Below, in pieces: positions 24,299 to 32,949 of a stretch of 64,000 nucleotides of DNA; positions within the stretch are counted from its first letter, which is position 1, and the number at the start of each line of letters is the position of its first letter. The DNA comes from Micromonospora noduli (GTDB taxonomy: Bacteria; Actinomycetota; Actinomycetes; Mycobacteriales; Micromonosporaceae), in NCBI RefSeq assembly GCF_003264365.1, contig NZ_PYAK01000024.1, forward strand, positions 36,534 to 100,533, given 5' to 3'. Position numbers and translations under genes: made by a program. A model generated the notes under the pieces. The model was not told the DNA's origin, searched no databases, and saw only the letters and a program-made list of their open reading frames with translations.

Positions 24299-26644
24299 GT
24301 GAGGGCCGAGCCGAGCGAGTGCGTACCGGAGCAGCCGGTCCGCGGAGGCGTGCGGCGGTGGTGGGCGTGGGCGCCGCTGTTCGGGCTCGGCTTCGGGGTG
24401 CTGGCCGGCGTGGCGCTGCGGATCGCGGACCGACCGAATGCGGCCAACCTGATCTGGGCATCCGTCACGGTGGCCGCGCTGCTGCCGGCGGCGTGGTCGA
24501 TGCTGCGCTCGTTGTGGCGCCGGCACTTCGGAGTGGACGTGATCGCCGTGCTGGCGCTGGCCGGTGCGCTCGGCGTCGGGGAGTACCTGGCCGGGGCGGT
24601 CATTGCCGTGATGCTGGCGACCGGGCGGTCGTTGGAGTCGTACGCGCAGCGCCGGGCGACCCGCGACCTGCGGGCATTGCTGGCGCGCGCTCCGCGTACC
24701 GCCCGTCGGCGTGGGCCTGGCGGCGCGATCGAGGTGGTGCCGTTGGACCGGGTGGCGGTGGCGGACCGGTTGCTGGTCGGGCCGGGGGACGTGGTGCCGG
24801 TCGACGGGACGGTCGACGAGGCGGCCACGCTGGACGAGTCGGTGGTGACCGGGGAGTCGCGGCTGGTCCAGCGGGCCGCCGGGGAGGCGGTGGCCAGTGG
24901 TGTGGTCAACGCCGGCGCGGGGTTCGGCATGCGGGCGACGAAGAACGCGGCGCAGAGCACGTACGCCGGGATCGTCCGGCTGGCCCAGGAGGCGACCGCC
25001 CGCAAGGCCCCGATGGTGCGGCTGGCCGACCGGTACGCCGCCGCGTTCGTGCCGTTCACGCTGGTCCTGGCCGGGCTGGGCTGGTTGCTCTCCGGCGACG
25101 TGGTCCGGGCGGTGGCGGTGCTGGTGGTGGCCACCCCCTGCCCGCTGCTGCTGGCCACCCCGATCGCGATCGTGTCCGGCCTGTCCCGGGTGGCCCGGCG
25201 CGGGGTCCTGGTCCGCGACGGTGGAGCGCTGGAACTGCTCGGCCGGGCTCGGACACTGCTGGTGGACAAGACCGGCACGCTGACCGCCGGCCGCCCGCGC
25301 GCCGCCGAAACGGTCGTCGCCCCGGGTGGTGATCGTGACGAGGTGTTGCGCCTCGCGGCCTCGGTGGAGCAGTTGTCTCCGCACGTGCTGGCCGCCGCGC
25401 TGGTCCGGCAGGCTCGCGATCGAGGGCTGACACTGACCGAGCCGACCGGCGTCACCGAGGAGCCGGGACGGGGGGTCAGCGGCCGGGTCGACGGCCGAGT
25501 GGTCCGGGTCGGTCAGGTCACCGGGAAGCTGCCCGAGTGGGCAGATCGGGCGCGGGCCCGCACCGAGCTGGCCGGTTGGTCCGCGGTGTGGGTCAGCGAC
25601 GAGGGTGGACCGCTCGGCGCGATCCTGCTGGAGGATCCGGTGCGCCCCGACGCTCGCCGGACTGTACGCCGGCTGCGTGCGGCGGGGCTGCGGCGGATCG
25701 TGCTGGTCACGGGCGACCAACCGACCACCGCCGCGCAGGTCGCGGCGATGGTCGGGGTGGACGACGTGCTTGCCCGCTGCACGCCGCAGGAGAAGGTGGC
25801 CCGGGTCCGGGCGGAGGCCGACCAGGCGGTCACGGTGATGGTCGGCGACGGGGTCAACGACGCTCCCGCGCTGGCTGAGGCGCACGTGGGCGTCGCGATG
25901 GGTGCGACCGGCGCGAGCGCCTCAGCGGACGTGGCGGACGCGGTGCTCACCGTGGACCGGCTGGACCGGCTCGCCGACGCGGTGGAGATCGCCCGGTACG
26001 CCCGGCAGATCGCCGTGCAGAGCGCCACCGTCGGGATGGGGTTGGCTGTGCTGGCGATGCTCGTGGCGGCGGTCGGACGGCTGCCCCCGGTCGCTGGCGC
26101 GTTCCTGCAGGAGGGCATCGACGTGCTGGTGATCCTCAACGCGCTGCGGGCACTGAGGGGTGGGCTGCGCCGGCGCGACGTCCCGCCGCGTACCCGGGAG
26201 TTGCTCGCCCACTACGCGGGGGAACACCAGGTGGTACGCGACGTGCTGGCCGGGTTGCGGGACACGGCCGACCTGGTCGCCACCGACCCGGCGTCGCCGA
26301 GGTGCCTGCCGGCGGTACGCGAGACGCACCGGCGGTTGACCGAACGCGTGCTGCCGCACGAGGCTGCCGAGGAGCGACAGCTCTACCCCGCGCTGGCCTC
26401 CCCGCTGGGCAGCGGGGAGGCGACGTCGACGATGAGCCGGGCACATGTGGAGATCCGCCGCCAGGTGGACCTGCTCGGCGCCCAACTCGCCCAGACCGCC
26501 GACGGTCGGCTGCGCCCCGACCAGGTTCCCGACCTGCTGGCCACCCTCTACGGGTTGGACGCGGTGCTGCGCCTGCACCTGGCTCAGGAAGAGGAGGAGT
26601 TCTTCTCCCTCGACCCGTCCGATCCGACGACCGCGCGGCGGTGA
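24299..26644 (+). CDS. P1B-5-type heavy-metal ATPase with C-terminal hemerythrin domain
   Basis: 781 residues from GTG 24299; ORF extensions to 24152 look non-coding. There is no N-terminal HMA domain. The P-type core has TGES in the actuator, the ion-binding TPCP (about 279-282) in the central helix, DKTGTLT with Asp323 phosphorylated, and GDGVNDAP (about 516-521). After the last helices a hemerythrin-like four-helix domain (about 630-775) supplies YAGEHQVV, VLPHEAAEER, MSRAHVEI and LRLHLAQEEEE as di-iron ligands. TPC plus hemerythrin defines the P1B-5 group, linked to Ni/Fe export. Context suggests dormancy-regulon control. Confidence 0.93.
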   Translation: MRAEPSECVPEQPVRGGVRRWWAWAPLFGLGFGVLAGVALRIADRPNAANLIWASVTVAALLPAAWSMLRSLWRRHFGVDVIAVLALAGALGVGEYLAGAVIAVMLATGRSLESYAQRRATRDLRALLARAPRTARRRGPGGAIEVVPLDRVAVADRLLVGPGDVVPVDGTVDEAATLDESVVTGESRLVQRAAGEAVASGVVNAGAGFGMRATKNAAQSTYAGIVRLAQEATARKAPMVRLADRYAAAFVPFTLVLAGLGWLLSGDVVRAVAVLVVATPCPLLLATPIAIVSGLSRVARRGVLVRDGGALELLGRARTLLVDKTGTLTAGRPRAAETVVAPGGDRDEVLRLAASVEQLSPHVLAAALVRQARDRGLTLTEPTGVTEEPGRGVSGRVDGRVVRVGQVTGKLPEWADRARARTELAGWSAVWVSDEGGPLGAILLEDPVRPDARRTVRRLRAAGLRRIVLVTGDQPTTAAQVAAMVGVDDVLARCTPQEKVARVRAEADQAVTVMVGDGVNDAPALAEAHVGVAMGATGASASADVADAVLTVDRLDRLADAVEIARYARQIAVQSATVGMGLAVLAMLVAAVGRLPPVAGAFLQEGIDVLVILNALRALRGGLRRRDVPPRTRELLAHYAGEHQVVRDVLAGLRDTADLVATDPASPRCLPAVRETHRRLTERVLPHEAAEERQLYPALASPLGSGEATSTMSRAHVEIRRQVDLLGAQLAQTADGRLRPDQVPDLLATLYGLDAVLRLHLAQEEEEFFSLDPSDPTTARR

Positions 26645-26693
26645 CCCCGGGCCGGGCCGCCGTGCCCGCGGGTGCGGCCCCGCCCGACTGATG

Positions 26694-27551
26694 TCAGCGT
26701 TCGCGGACCACGGCGACCGGGCAGGCGGCGTGTTGGATGAGCTGTTGGCTGACCGAGCCGAGCAGCATGCCGGCCAGCCCGCCCCGGCCCCGGCTGCCGA
26801 CCACTACCAGCCGCGCGTCCCGACTCGCCTCGATCAGCATCGCCGACGGGCTTGTCGACTCCAGGTCGACGGTCACCGCCAACTGGGGGAATGTTCGCCG
26901 CCACGGCTCCAGCGCCTGCTCCACGGCGGCCCGCTCGTCGGGCACCCCGGCCGCCCCGCCGGGGCCCGGTGTCCAGGCGTGCAGGACGCGCAGCGGCAGC
27001 TGCCGCTGCGCCGCCCGTTCGGCCGCGTAGCCGAGCGCCACCAGCGACGGTTCCGAGCCGTCCACCCCGACAGCCACCGGGCGGCCCGACGTGTCGGTCG
27101 CGGCGCTGCCGCCCCCGTCCCGGACCACCACGACCGGGCAGTGGGCGTGCGCGGCGACCGAGACCGCCGTCGACCCGGCCAGCAGGCCGCCGAAGCCGCC
27201 GTGACCCCGGCTGCCCAGCACCAGCATCCCGGCCTCCGCGGAGCGTTCCTGCAACACCAGCGCGGGCGGCCCGTCGTACACCTCGCCGGTGATCCGCAGC
27301 CCGGGGTTTGCCGCGGTGGCGTCCGCCGCGGCCCTGCGGACCAGGTCCTCGACCTGACGGCGGGCGGTGTCGTCCGGCCACACGCCGGGCGCGACGCCCG
27401 GGCCGACCCAACTGGCCACTGTCAGCCATTCGAAGACGTACGCCAGCCGCACCGGCTGGCCGCTGTGCCGCGCCTCCTCCACGGCCCAGTCCAGGGCCAC
27501 CGAGGCGTCGGTGGAGCCGTCGTAGCCGACCAGGATCTCCGCGTCGCGCAC
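26694..27551 (-). CDS. Tandem universal stress protein (two USP domains)
   Basis: 285 residues. GTG 27551 is preceded by AAGGAGG at 6 nt. Two USP folds are joined in tandem, each ending in the ATP-binding G-x2-G-x9-G-S motif: GSRGHGGFGGLLAGS (first half) and GSRGRGGLAGMLLGS (second half). Such double USPs (Rv2623-like) bind ATP and are strongly DosR-induced in Mycobacterium. The gene lies 11 bp downstream of phosphoketolase on the same strand, so it is the last gene of a usp-xfp-usp operon. Confidence 0.93.
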   Translation of the reverse strand: MRDAEILVGYDGSTDASVALDWAVEEARHSGQPVRLAYVFEWLTVASWVGPGVAPGVWPDDTARRQVEDLVRRAAADATAANPGLRITGEVYDGPPALVLQERSAEAGMLVLGSRGHGGFGGLLAGSTAVSVAAHAHCPVVVVRDGGGSAATDTSGRPVAVGVDGSEPSLVALGYAAERAAQRQLPLRVLHAWTPGPGGAAGVPDERAAVEQALEPWRRTFPQLAVTVDLESTSPSAMLIEASRDARLVVVGSRGRGGLAGMLLGSVSQQLIQHAACPVAVVRER

Positions 27552-27562
27552 GTCGTCCTCCT

Positions 27563-29959
27563 TCAGGGGGTGGTCGGGTCGGTTTCGCGGACCCAGCGCC
27601 ATTCGGCGACCTGGGGGTCGTCCTCGCCGTACTGGCGGGTGTAGTCGCGGGCCGCCTGTCGGGCGTCGACCATCCGTTGGCGCAGGTGCGCGGCGCTGGC
27701 GGCCAGCCCGGGCACCCGGTCGATGACGTCGATGACCAGGTGGAAGCGGTCCAGGTCGTTGAGCATCACCATGTCGAACGGAGTGGTGGTGGTGCCCTCC
27801 TCCTTGTACCCGCGCACGTGCAGGTTCTCGTGGTTGGTGCGGCGGTAGGTGAGTCGGTGGATCAGCCACGGATATCCGTGGTACGCGAAGATGATCGGCC
27901 GGTCCTCGGTGAAGATGGTGTCGAACTCGTTGTCGGTCAGGCCGTGTGGGTGCTCGGTGTCCGGCTGGAGTCGCATCAGGTCGACCACGTTGACCAGGCG
28001 CACCTTCAACGTCGGCAGGTTCTGGCGCAGCAGCTCGACGGCGGCCAATGTCTCCAGGGTGGGCACGTCTCCGCAGCAGGCGAGCACCACGTCCGGTTCG
28101 GTACCGCCGTCGTTGCTGGCCCATTCCCAGATGCCCAGGCCACGCCGGGTGTGCTGGATCGCCTCGGTCATCGTCAACCAGTTCGGGGCGGCCTGCTTAC
28201 CGGCCACCACCACGTTGATGTAGTGCCGGCTGCGCAGGCAGTGGTCCATCGTGGCGAGCAGCGTGTTGGCGTCCGGCGGCAGATAGACCCGCACCACCTC
28301 GGCCTTCTTGTTGACGACGTGGTCGATGAAGCCCGGGTCCTGGTGGGAGAAGCCGTTGTGGTCCTGCCGCCAGACGTGGCTGGAGAGCAGGTAGTTCAGC
28401 GAGGCGATCGGCTGCCGCCAGGGGATGGCCCGGGTCACCTTCAGCCACTTGGCGTGCTGGTTGAGCATCGAGTCGACGATGTGGATGAACGCCTCGTAGC
28501 TGGTGAACACGCCGTGCCGGCCGGTCAGCAGGTAGCCCTCCAGCCAGCCCTGGCACAGGTGCTCGGAGAGCACCTCCATGACCCGCCCGTCGGGGGAGAG
28601 GTGGTCGTCGCCGGGCACTGTGGCGGCCACCCAGGCCCGGTCGGTCACCTCGAACGCCGCGCCCAGCCGGTTGGACGCGACCTCGTCCGGGCCGAACAGC
28701 CGGAACGTCTCCGGGTTGGCGCTGATGACGTCGCGGATCCACGGGCCGAGCACCCCGGTCGCGCCGGCGACCGGCGTACCCGGTTCGGGAACCTCCACGC
28801 CGTAGTCGCGGAAGTCCGGCAGGGTCAGGTCACGCAGCACCACGCCGCCGTTGGTGACCGGGTTGGCGCTCATCCGCCGGTCACCGCGCGGCGGCAGCGT
28901 CAGCAGCTCCTCCACCGGGGCGCCGGTCGCGTCGAACAGCTCCTCCGGCCGGTAGCTGCGCAGCCAGTGCTCCAGCTCGGCCCGGTGTGCCGGGTTGTCG
29001 CGTACGCCCGACAGTGGCACCTGGTGGGCGCGGTAGGTGCCCTCCACCTGGGTGCCGTCGACCTCACGCGGGCCGGTCCAGCCCTTCGGCGTCCGCAGAA
29101 TGATCATCGGCCAGCGGGGGCGTTCGACGGCGCCTCCGGAGCGGGCCCGCCGCTGAATCTCGGCGATCTCGTTCAGCACACGGTCCAATGTCGCGGCGAG
29201 GGTCCGGTGCACCCGGTCGGGCTCGTCACCGGCCACCACGTACGGCTGGTAGCCCGATCCGCGCATGAGGTCGAGCAGATCGGCCTCGGGGATCCGGGAC
29301 AGCACGGTCGGGTTGGCGATCTTGTAGCCGTTGAGGTGCAGGATGGGCAGCACCGCGCCGTCGCGCGCCGGGTTGAGGAACACGTCGGAGAGCCAACTGC
29401 CGGCCAGCGGCCCGGTCTCCGCCTCGCCGTCGCCGATCACGCAGGCCACCAGCAGGTCCGGGTGGTCGAACGCGGCGCCGTAGGCGTGGCTCAACGCGTA
29501 CCCGAGCTCGCCGCCCTCGTGGATCGAACCCGGCACGTCCGCCGCGACATGGCTGGGGATGCCGCCCGGGAAGGAGAACTGGCGGAAGAGCCGGGACATC
29601 CCGGCCTCGTCGCGGGCCACGTCGTGGTAGCGCTCCGACCAGGTGCCCTCCAGCCAGGTGTTGGCCACGATGGCCGGGCCGCCGTGACCGGGGCCGGTGA
29701 CCAGCATGGCGTTGAGGTCGCGCGCCACGATCACCCGGTTGAGGTGGGCGTAGATCAGGTTGAGGCCGGGGCTGGTGCCCCAGTGCCCGAGCAGCCGCGG
29801 TTTGATGTCGTCGGGGGTCAGCGGCTCGCGCAGCAGCGGATTGTCCAGCAGGTAGATCTGCCCGACGGTGAGGTAGTTCGCGGCGCGCCAGTAGGCGTCC
29901 AGCCGGCGCAACTCGTCGTCGGTGAGGGCGCGGTGCACGTCGAGAGCGGTCTCCATCAT
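27563..29959 (-). CDS. xfp: Phosphoketolase (Xfp-type)
   Basis: 798 residues, the normal length. It is a thiamine-diphosphate enzyme splitting xylulose 5-phosphate (and often fructose 6-phosphate) to acetyl phosphate plus glyceraldehyde 3-phosphate or erythrose 4-phosphate. Family motifs seen include LGHWGTSPGLNLIYAHLNR, TGPGHGGPA, SIHEGGELGYALSHAYGA, the ThDP-binding VIGDGEAETGPLAGSW and the C-terminal SNDGGTEPDVVLACCGD. It sits between two USP genes, which suggests an energy bypass (acetyl phosphate to ATP) during low-oxygen dormancy. The start has GAGAGG 6 nt upstream. Confidence 0.97.
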   Translation of the reverse strand: MMETALDVHRALTDDELRRLDAYWRAANYLTVGQIYLLDNPLLREPLTPDDIKPRLLGHWGTSPGLNLIYAHLNRVIVARDLNAMLVTGPGHGGPAIVANTWLEGTWSERYHDVARDEAGMSRLFRQFSFPGGIPSHVAADVPGSIHEGGELGYALSHAYGAAFDHPDLLVACVIGDGEAETGPLAGSWLSDVFLNPARDGAVLPILHLNGYKIANPTVLSRIPEADLLDLMRGSGYQPYVVAGDEPDRVHRTLAATLDRVLNEIAEIQRRARSGGAVERPRWPMIILRTPKGWTGPREVDGTQVEGTYRAHQVPLSGVRDNPAHRAELEHWLRSYRPEELFDATGAPVEELLTLPPRGDRRMSANPVTNGGVVLRDLTLPDFRDYGVEVPEPGTPVAGATGVLGPWIRDVISANPETFRLFGPDEVASNRLGAAFEVTDRAWVAATVPGDDHLSPDGRVMEVLSEHLCQGWLEGYLLTGRHGVFTSYEAFIHIVDSMLNQHAKWLKVTRAIPWRQPIASLNYLLSSHVWRQDHNGFSHQDPGFIDHVVNKKAEVVRVYLPPDANTLLATMDHCLRSRHYINVVVAGKQAAPNWLTMTEAIQHTRRGLGIWEWASNDGGTEPDVVLACCGDVPTLETLAAVELLRQNLPTLKVRLVNVVDLMRLQPDTEHPHGLTDNEFDTIFTEDRPIIFAYHGYPWLIHRLTYRRTNHENLHVRGYKEEGTTTTPFDMVMLNDLDRFHLVIDVIDRVPGLAASAAHLRQRMVDARQAARDYTRQYGEDDPQVAEWRWVRETDPTTP

Positions 29960-29981
29960 GCTGCCTCTCGCGGGTAGGAGT

Positions 29982-30020
29982 GGGGCGTCCGGCGTCCAGC
30001 CTGGTCACTGCGGACGCCCC
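29982..30020. repeat. Inverted repeat between usp and xfp
   Basis: 10-bp arms GGGGCGTCCG and CGGACGCCCC with a 19-nt loop fill the 64-bp gap between the upstream usp stop and the phosphoketolase start. It could be a processing or attenuation hairpin within the operon. Confidence 0.5.
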
Positions 30021-30023
30021 GGG

Positions 30024-30884
30024 TCAGGGCCGTTGGTCCCCCGTCGGGCGGGCACCAGGCCCGGTCAGCGGCGCCTCGGCCAGGCCGCGGACGACGACCA
30101 CCGGGGCCGGGGAGTGGTAGAGCAGGGACTGGGCGACCGCGCCCAGCATGGCCCGGCCCGGTTCGTCGCCGCGGGCGGCGACCAGCGCCACCTGCGCGTT
30201 GCGGGAGGTGTCGATCAGCACCTCGGCGGGGTCGCCGCGTACCACGCGACACTCGGTCGGCACTGTGTTGTCCCGGCCGGTGTGCCGGGCCATTGCCTCG
30301 GTGAGCTGCTCGGCGACCGCGTCGGTGTCCTCGTCGTACTCCACCACCCGCAGGGCGAGCAGTCGGGCGTCGCGGCGGCCCGCGCACTCCACGGCCCACT
30401 GCAGGGCGAGGTGCGAGCTGGGCGAGCCGTCCACGCCCACCAGCACCGGGCCCTGCGGTGGCGGCTCACGCCGGACCACCAACAGGGGGCAGCCGGCCCG
30501 GGCGGCCAACTGCACGGCTGTCGTCTCGGCCGGAACGCACTGACCGCTGCCCGCCATGCCGCTGTCGCCGACGGCCAGCAGGAAGGCGACCTCCGAGCGG
30601 CGGATGAGGGTGGGCAGCATGGAGCTCTCGACGATCTCCCCGCGTACGGTCAGCCCCGGCTCGGTCTGATGCGCGAGCTGGGCGGCGCGGGTGATCAGTT
30701 TTTCGGCCTGGTCGCGGGGTGCGGCAACGGTGTCCGCGGCGAAGGCCGCGCTCCAGTCGAAGGTGTGCAGCAGGTGCAGTGGCCGGCCGTGGTCGGCGGC
30801 CTCCTGCGCGGCCTGTTCGACGACCGGAAGGTCGAGTTCCGACCCGAGGCCGACCAGCACCGCTGCGTCGGCGGGTGCGGCCAT
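30024..30884 (-). CDS. Tandem universal stress protein, diverged
   Basis: 286 residues with a GGGAGGTGAT ribosome site before ATG 30884. Two USP-like halves are seen: the first ends VAFLLAVGDSGMAGSGQCVPAET, the second starts VLVGVDGSPSSHLALQWAVECAGRR and ends VALVAARGDEPGRAMLGAVAQSLLYH. The glycine-rich nucleotide motif is weakened in both, so ATP binding may be lost. It is the first gene of the usp-xfp-usp cluster. No clear DevR box was found in front of it. Confidence 0.88.
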   Translation of the reverse strand: MAAPADAAVLVGLGSELDLPVVEQAAQEAADHGRPLHLLHTFDWSAAFAADTVAAPRDQAEKLITRAAQLAHQTEPGLTVRGEIVESSMLPTLIRRSEVAFLLAVGDSGMAGSGQCVPAETTAVQLAARAGCPLLVVRREPPPQGPVLVGVDGSPSSHLALQWAVECAGRRDARLLALRVVEYDEDTDAVAEQLTEAMARHTGRDNTVPTECRVVRGDPAEVLIDTSRNAQVALVAARGDEPGRAMLGAVAQSLLYHSPAPVVVVRGLAEAPLTGPGARPTGDQRP

Positions 30885-30989
30885 CCGATATCACCTCCCG
30901 GGCGTCGCGCCCGGCACGACCAAGCTGTCCCTGACCGAGGGTAGTCGGATGAGCACGATGGCGGGTCCGATCCGCTGCGACCGCCGCTC

Positions 30990-31005
30990 GTCAACCAGGG
31001 TTGAC
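30990..31005. promoter_or_regulatory. Operator palindrome O1
   Basis: GTCAAC-CAGG-GTTGAC, a perfect 6-bp dyad with a 4-bp spacer. It overlaps the -35 TTGACA of the downstream gene. Confidence 0.7.
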
Positions 31006-31030
31006 ATCAGAGGGGCTGTCAACGTATGTT
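31001..31030 (+). promoter_or_regulatory. Promoter of the HTH/ClpC-N operon
   Basis: -35 TTGACA (31001-31006) and -10 TATGTT (31025-31030) are 18 bp apart. Transcription would start about 31037, the A of the ATG, so the mRNA is predicted leaderless; no ribosome site is visible. Confidence 0.65.
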
Positions 31031-31033
31031 GAC
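31018..31033. promoter_or_regulatory. Operator palindrome O2
   Basis: GTCAAC-GTAT-GTTGAC has the same dyad as O1, centre to centre 28 bp apart, and covers the -10 box and start region. Confidence 0.7.
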
Positions 31034-31036
31034 GGC

Positions 31037-31273
31037 ATGAGTCAGGCGACAGAACTCGCGGCGGCAGCCGGCAGCACCGACCCCCGGGTCGGGCTGCGCG
31101 CCGTCCGCGCGCTACGCCGGCTCCTCGAGCGGCTCGAGGTGGTCCAGGTGGACAACGCCCGACGACAGGGCTGGTCCTGGCAGGAGATCGCCGACGCGCT
31201 CGAGGTCAGCCGGCAGGCAGTGCACAAGAAGCACGCCGGGCGACCGGCGGTCAACTCATCCTGGGAGGCGTGA
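31037..31273 (+). CDS. Small HTH regulator coupled to ClpC-N-like protein
   Basis: 78 residues from ATG 31037. The C-terminal half is a helix-turn-helix resembling sigma region 4/HTH_38 (GWSWQEIADALEVSRQAVHKKHAGR). The N-terminal half is a short amphipathic helix region (VGLRAVRALRRLLERLEVVQVDNARR). The stop overlaps the next start (TGATG). The twin GTCAAC-N4-GTTGAC sites over its own promoter suggest that it represses its own operon. Whether it senses the partner ClpC-N protein is an inference. Confidence 0.85.
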   Translation: MSQATELAAAAGSTDPRVGLRAVRALRRLLERLEVVQVDNARRQGWSWQEIADALEVSRQAVHKKHAGRPAVNSSWEA

Positions 31274-31851
31274 TGTTCGAACGATTCACCGACCGGGCGC
31301 GCGACGTGGTGCGACGGGCGCTGGAGGAGGCGCGGGTCGAGGGCCAGCGCCCCGTCGGCACCGAGCACCTGCTGCTCGCCCTGCTCGCCGACGAGGCCGG
31401 GCTGGCCAGCCGGGTGCTCGCCGACGCCGGGGTACGCGCCGACGACCTGCGCGAACGCGTCCGCCGGCACACCGCCAGCGGCGGCGCGGGCCTCGGTGAC
31501 GCGGACGCGGCGGCGCTGCGGGAGATCGGCATCGACCTGGCCGCGATCGTTGCCCGCATCGAGCAGTCCTTCGGCCCGGACGCGCTACGGGAGGCGGTGC
31601 CGGCGCCGCGCCGCCGCTGGGGGCGTAAGCGGTACCTCGGTGGCCCGTTCTCGCCCCGCTCGAAGAAGGTGCTGGAGCTGTCCCTGCGGGAGGCCCTGCG
31701 CCTGCGCCACCGCCACATCGGCACCGAGCACATCCTGCTCGGGGTGCTCCGGGAGGGCAACGGGCTGGGAGCTCTGGTGCTCACCGAGTCCGGGGTCGAC
31801 CTCGACGATCTGCGCCGGCGGGTGGAGCTCGCACTGCGGGCGGCGGCCTGA
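31273..31851 (+). CDS. ClpC N-domain-only protein (ClpC2/ClpC3-like)
   Basis: 192 residues. ATG 31273 overlaps the upstream stop, with GGGAGG 4 nt before. It contains two Clp-N repeats: 1-70 (MFERFTDRARDVVRRALEEA, GTEHLLLALLADE) and about 117-190 (FSPRSKKVLELSLREAL, HRHIGTEHILLGVLREG). The AAA ATPase modules of ClpC are absent. Such stand-alone domains (mycobacterial ClpC2, streptomycete ClpC3) can bind ClpC1-targeting cyclic peptides or act as adaptor decoys for ClpCP proteolysis. A linker (about 85-115) is basic. Function here is inferred from family and operon. Confidence 0.88.
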   Translation: MFERFTDRARDVVRRALEEARVEGQRPVGTEHLLLALLADEAGLASRVLADAGVRADDLRERVRRHTASGGAGLGDADAAALREIGIDLAAIVARIEQSFGPDALREAVPAPRRRWGRKRYLGGPFSPRSKKVLELSLREALRLRHRHIGTEHILLGVLREGNGLGALVLTESGVDLDDLRRRVELALRAAA

Positions 31852-31944
31852 CGGTTGGGGCCGGGTTGAAACCTGTCTGTGGCACTTCCGACGCGCGCCG
31901 GTCGCCGGGTCGCTGAAGCCGTCCGGGTGCTGCACACTGGCGCC

Positions 31945-32949
31945 GTGGATGCTGGACAGGACAGGCGGCCCTCGGGCGGCGACGGCGGGTTGCGCTCCGC
32001 GGTGGTGGTCAACCCGGTCAAGGTCGACGATCTCGACGAGTTGCGTCGTACCGTCGACGACGCCCTGACCGCGGCCGGCTGGCCCGCGCCGCAGTGGTAC
32101 GAGACGACCGTCGACGACCCCGGTCGCGGCCAGACCGAGCAGGCCGTCAAGGCCGGCGTCGACCTGGTCTTCGCCTGCGGGGGCGACGGCACCGTGATGT
32201 CCTGCGTCAGCGGGTTGGTCGGCACCGATGTCGCCCTCGCCGTGCTGCCGCAGGGCACCGGCAACCTGCTCGCCGCCAACCTGGGGCTCTCCACCGACCT
32301 GGCCGCCGGGTTGCAGGTCGCCGTCGAACGCGGCCGACGGCTGCTCGACGTCGGCGCTGTCGAGGACAAGTACTTCACAGTGATGGCCGGCATGGGCTTC
32401 GACGCCCAGATGCTCGAAGCCACCAACGAGACCACCAAGGCCCGCATCGGCTGGCCGGCGTACGTGATGGGTGCCGCCCGCCACCTACGGGACCGGCCGA
32501 TGCGGGTGCAGATCCGTATCGACGACCGGCCGCCGGTGCGTCGCCGGGCCCGCTCGGTCCTGATCGCCAACGTCGGCCGCCTGCAGGGCGGCGTGACCCT
32601 GCTGACCGAGGCCGAGCCGGACGACGGCTGGCTCGACGTCGCCGTGCTCACCCCGCGCAACCTGCGGCACTGGCTCGCGCTCGGCTGGGCGGTGATCCGC
32701 CGCAGCGGCCAGGTGCCGCAGCTGGAAATTTTCCGGGGCCGGCGGGTGGTGGTCACCAGCAACCGGGCGCAACCTCGGGAGTTGGACGGCGACCTGATCT
32801 CCCCGGGCCGCCAGCTGCGCGCGGAGGTCCGGCCGCAGGCGCTCTGGCTCTGCGTCCCCCAGCCCGAGGACGCTCCCGACCTGGCCGTCGACGCGCAAGG
32901 TGCCGGGGAGCGGGGCGAGCAGCTGATCGAGGAAGCACGCAGTGAGTAG
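31945..32949 (+). CDS. Diacylglycerol kinase-family lipid kinase
   Basis: 334 residues. GTG 31945 is chosen: a CACACT -10-like hexamer ends 6 nt before it, suggesting a leaderless message; an in-frame start at 31879 would add 22 residues. Catalytic motifs are NPVKV near the start, CGGDGTVM (GGDGT nucleotide loop) and PQGTGNLLAANLGL. The C-terminal beta-sandwich carries DGDLISPG. Members phosphorylate diacylglycerol, sphingoid bases or polyprenols at the membrane face. It overlaps the BrkB-like gene by 8 bp, so the two are translated together. Confidence 0.92.
   Translation: MDAGQDRRPSGGDGGLRSAVVVNPVKVDDLDELRRTVDDALTAAGWPAPQWYETTVDDPGRGQTEQAVKAGVDLVFACGGDGTVMSCVSGLVGTDVALAVLPQGTGNLLAANLGLSTDLAAGLQVAVERGRRLLDVGAVEDKYFTVMAGMGFDAQMLEATNETTKARIGWPAYVMGAARHLRDRPMRVQIRIDDRPPVRRRARSVLIANVGRLQGGVTLLTEAEPDDGWLDVAVLTPRNLRHWLALGWAVIRRSGQVPQLEIFRGRRVVVTSNRAQPRELDGDLISPGRQLRAEVRPQALWLCVPQPEDAPDLAVDAQGAGERGEQLIEEARSE

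Noticed and set aside
30900..30915. GGGCG...CGCCC palindrome considered as a DevR box
   Set aside because: The spacing is one base short and the inner bases do not match, so it was not listed with the three good sites.
31037..31851. Toxin-antitoxin pair
   Set aside because: The small coupled two-gene layout and self-operators fit, but the second protein is clearly a ClpC N-domain, not a toxin family.
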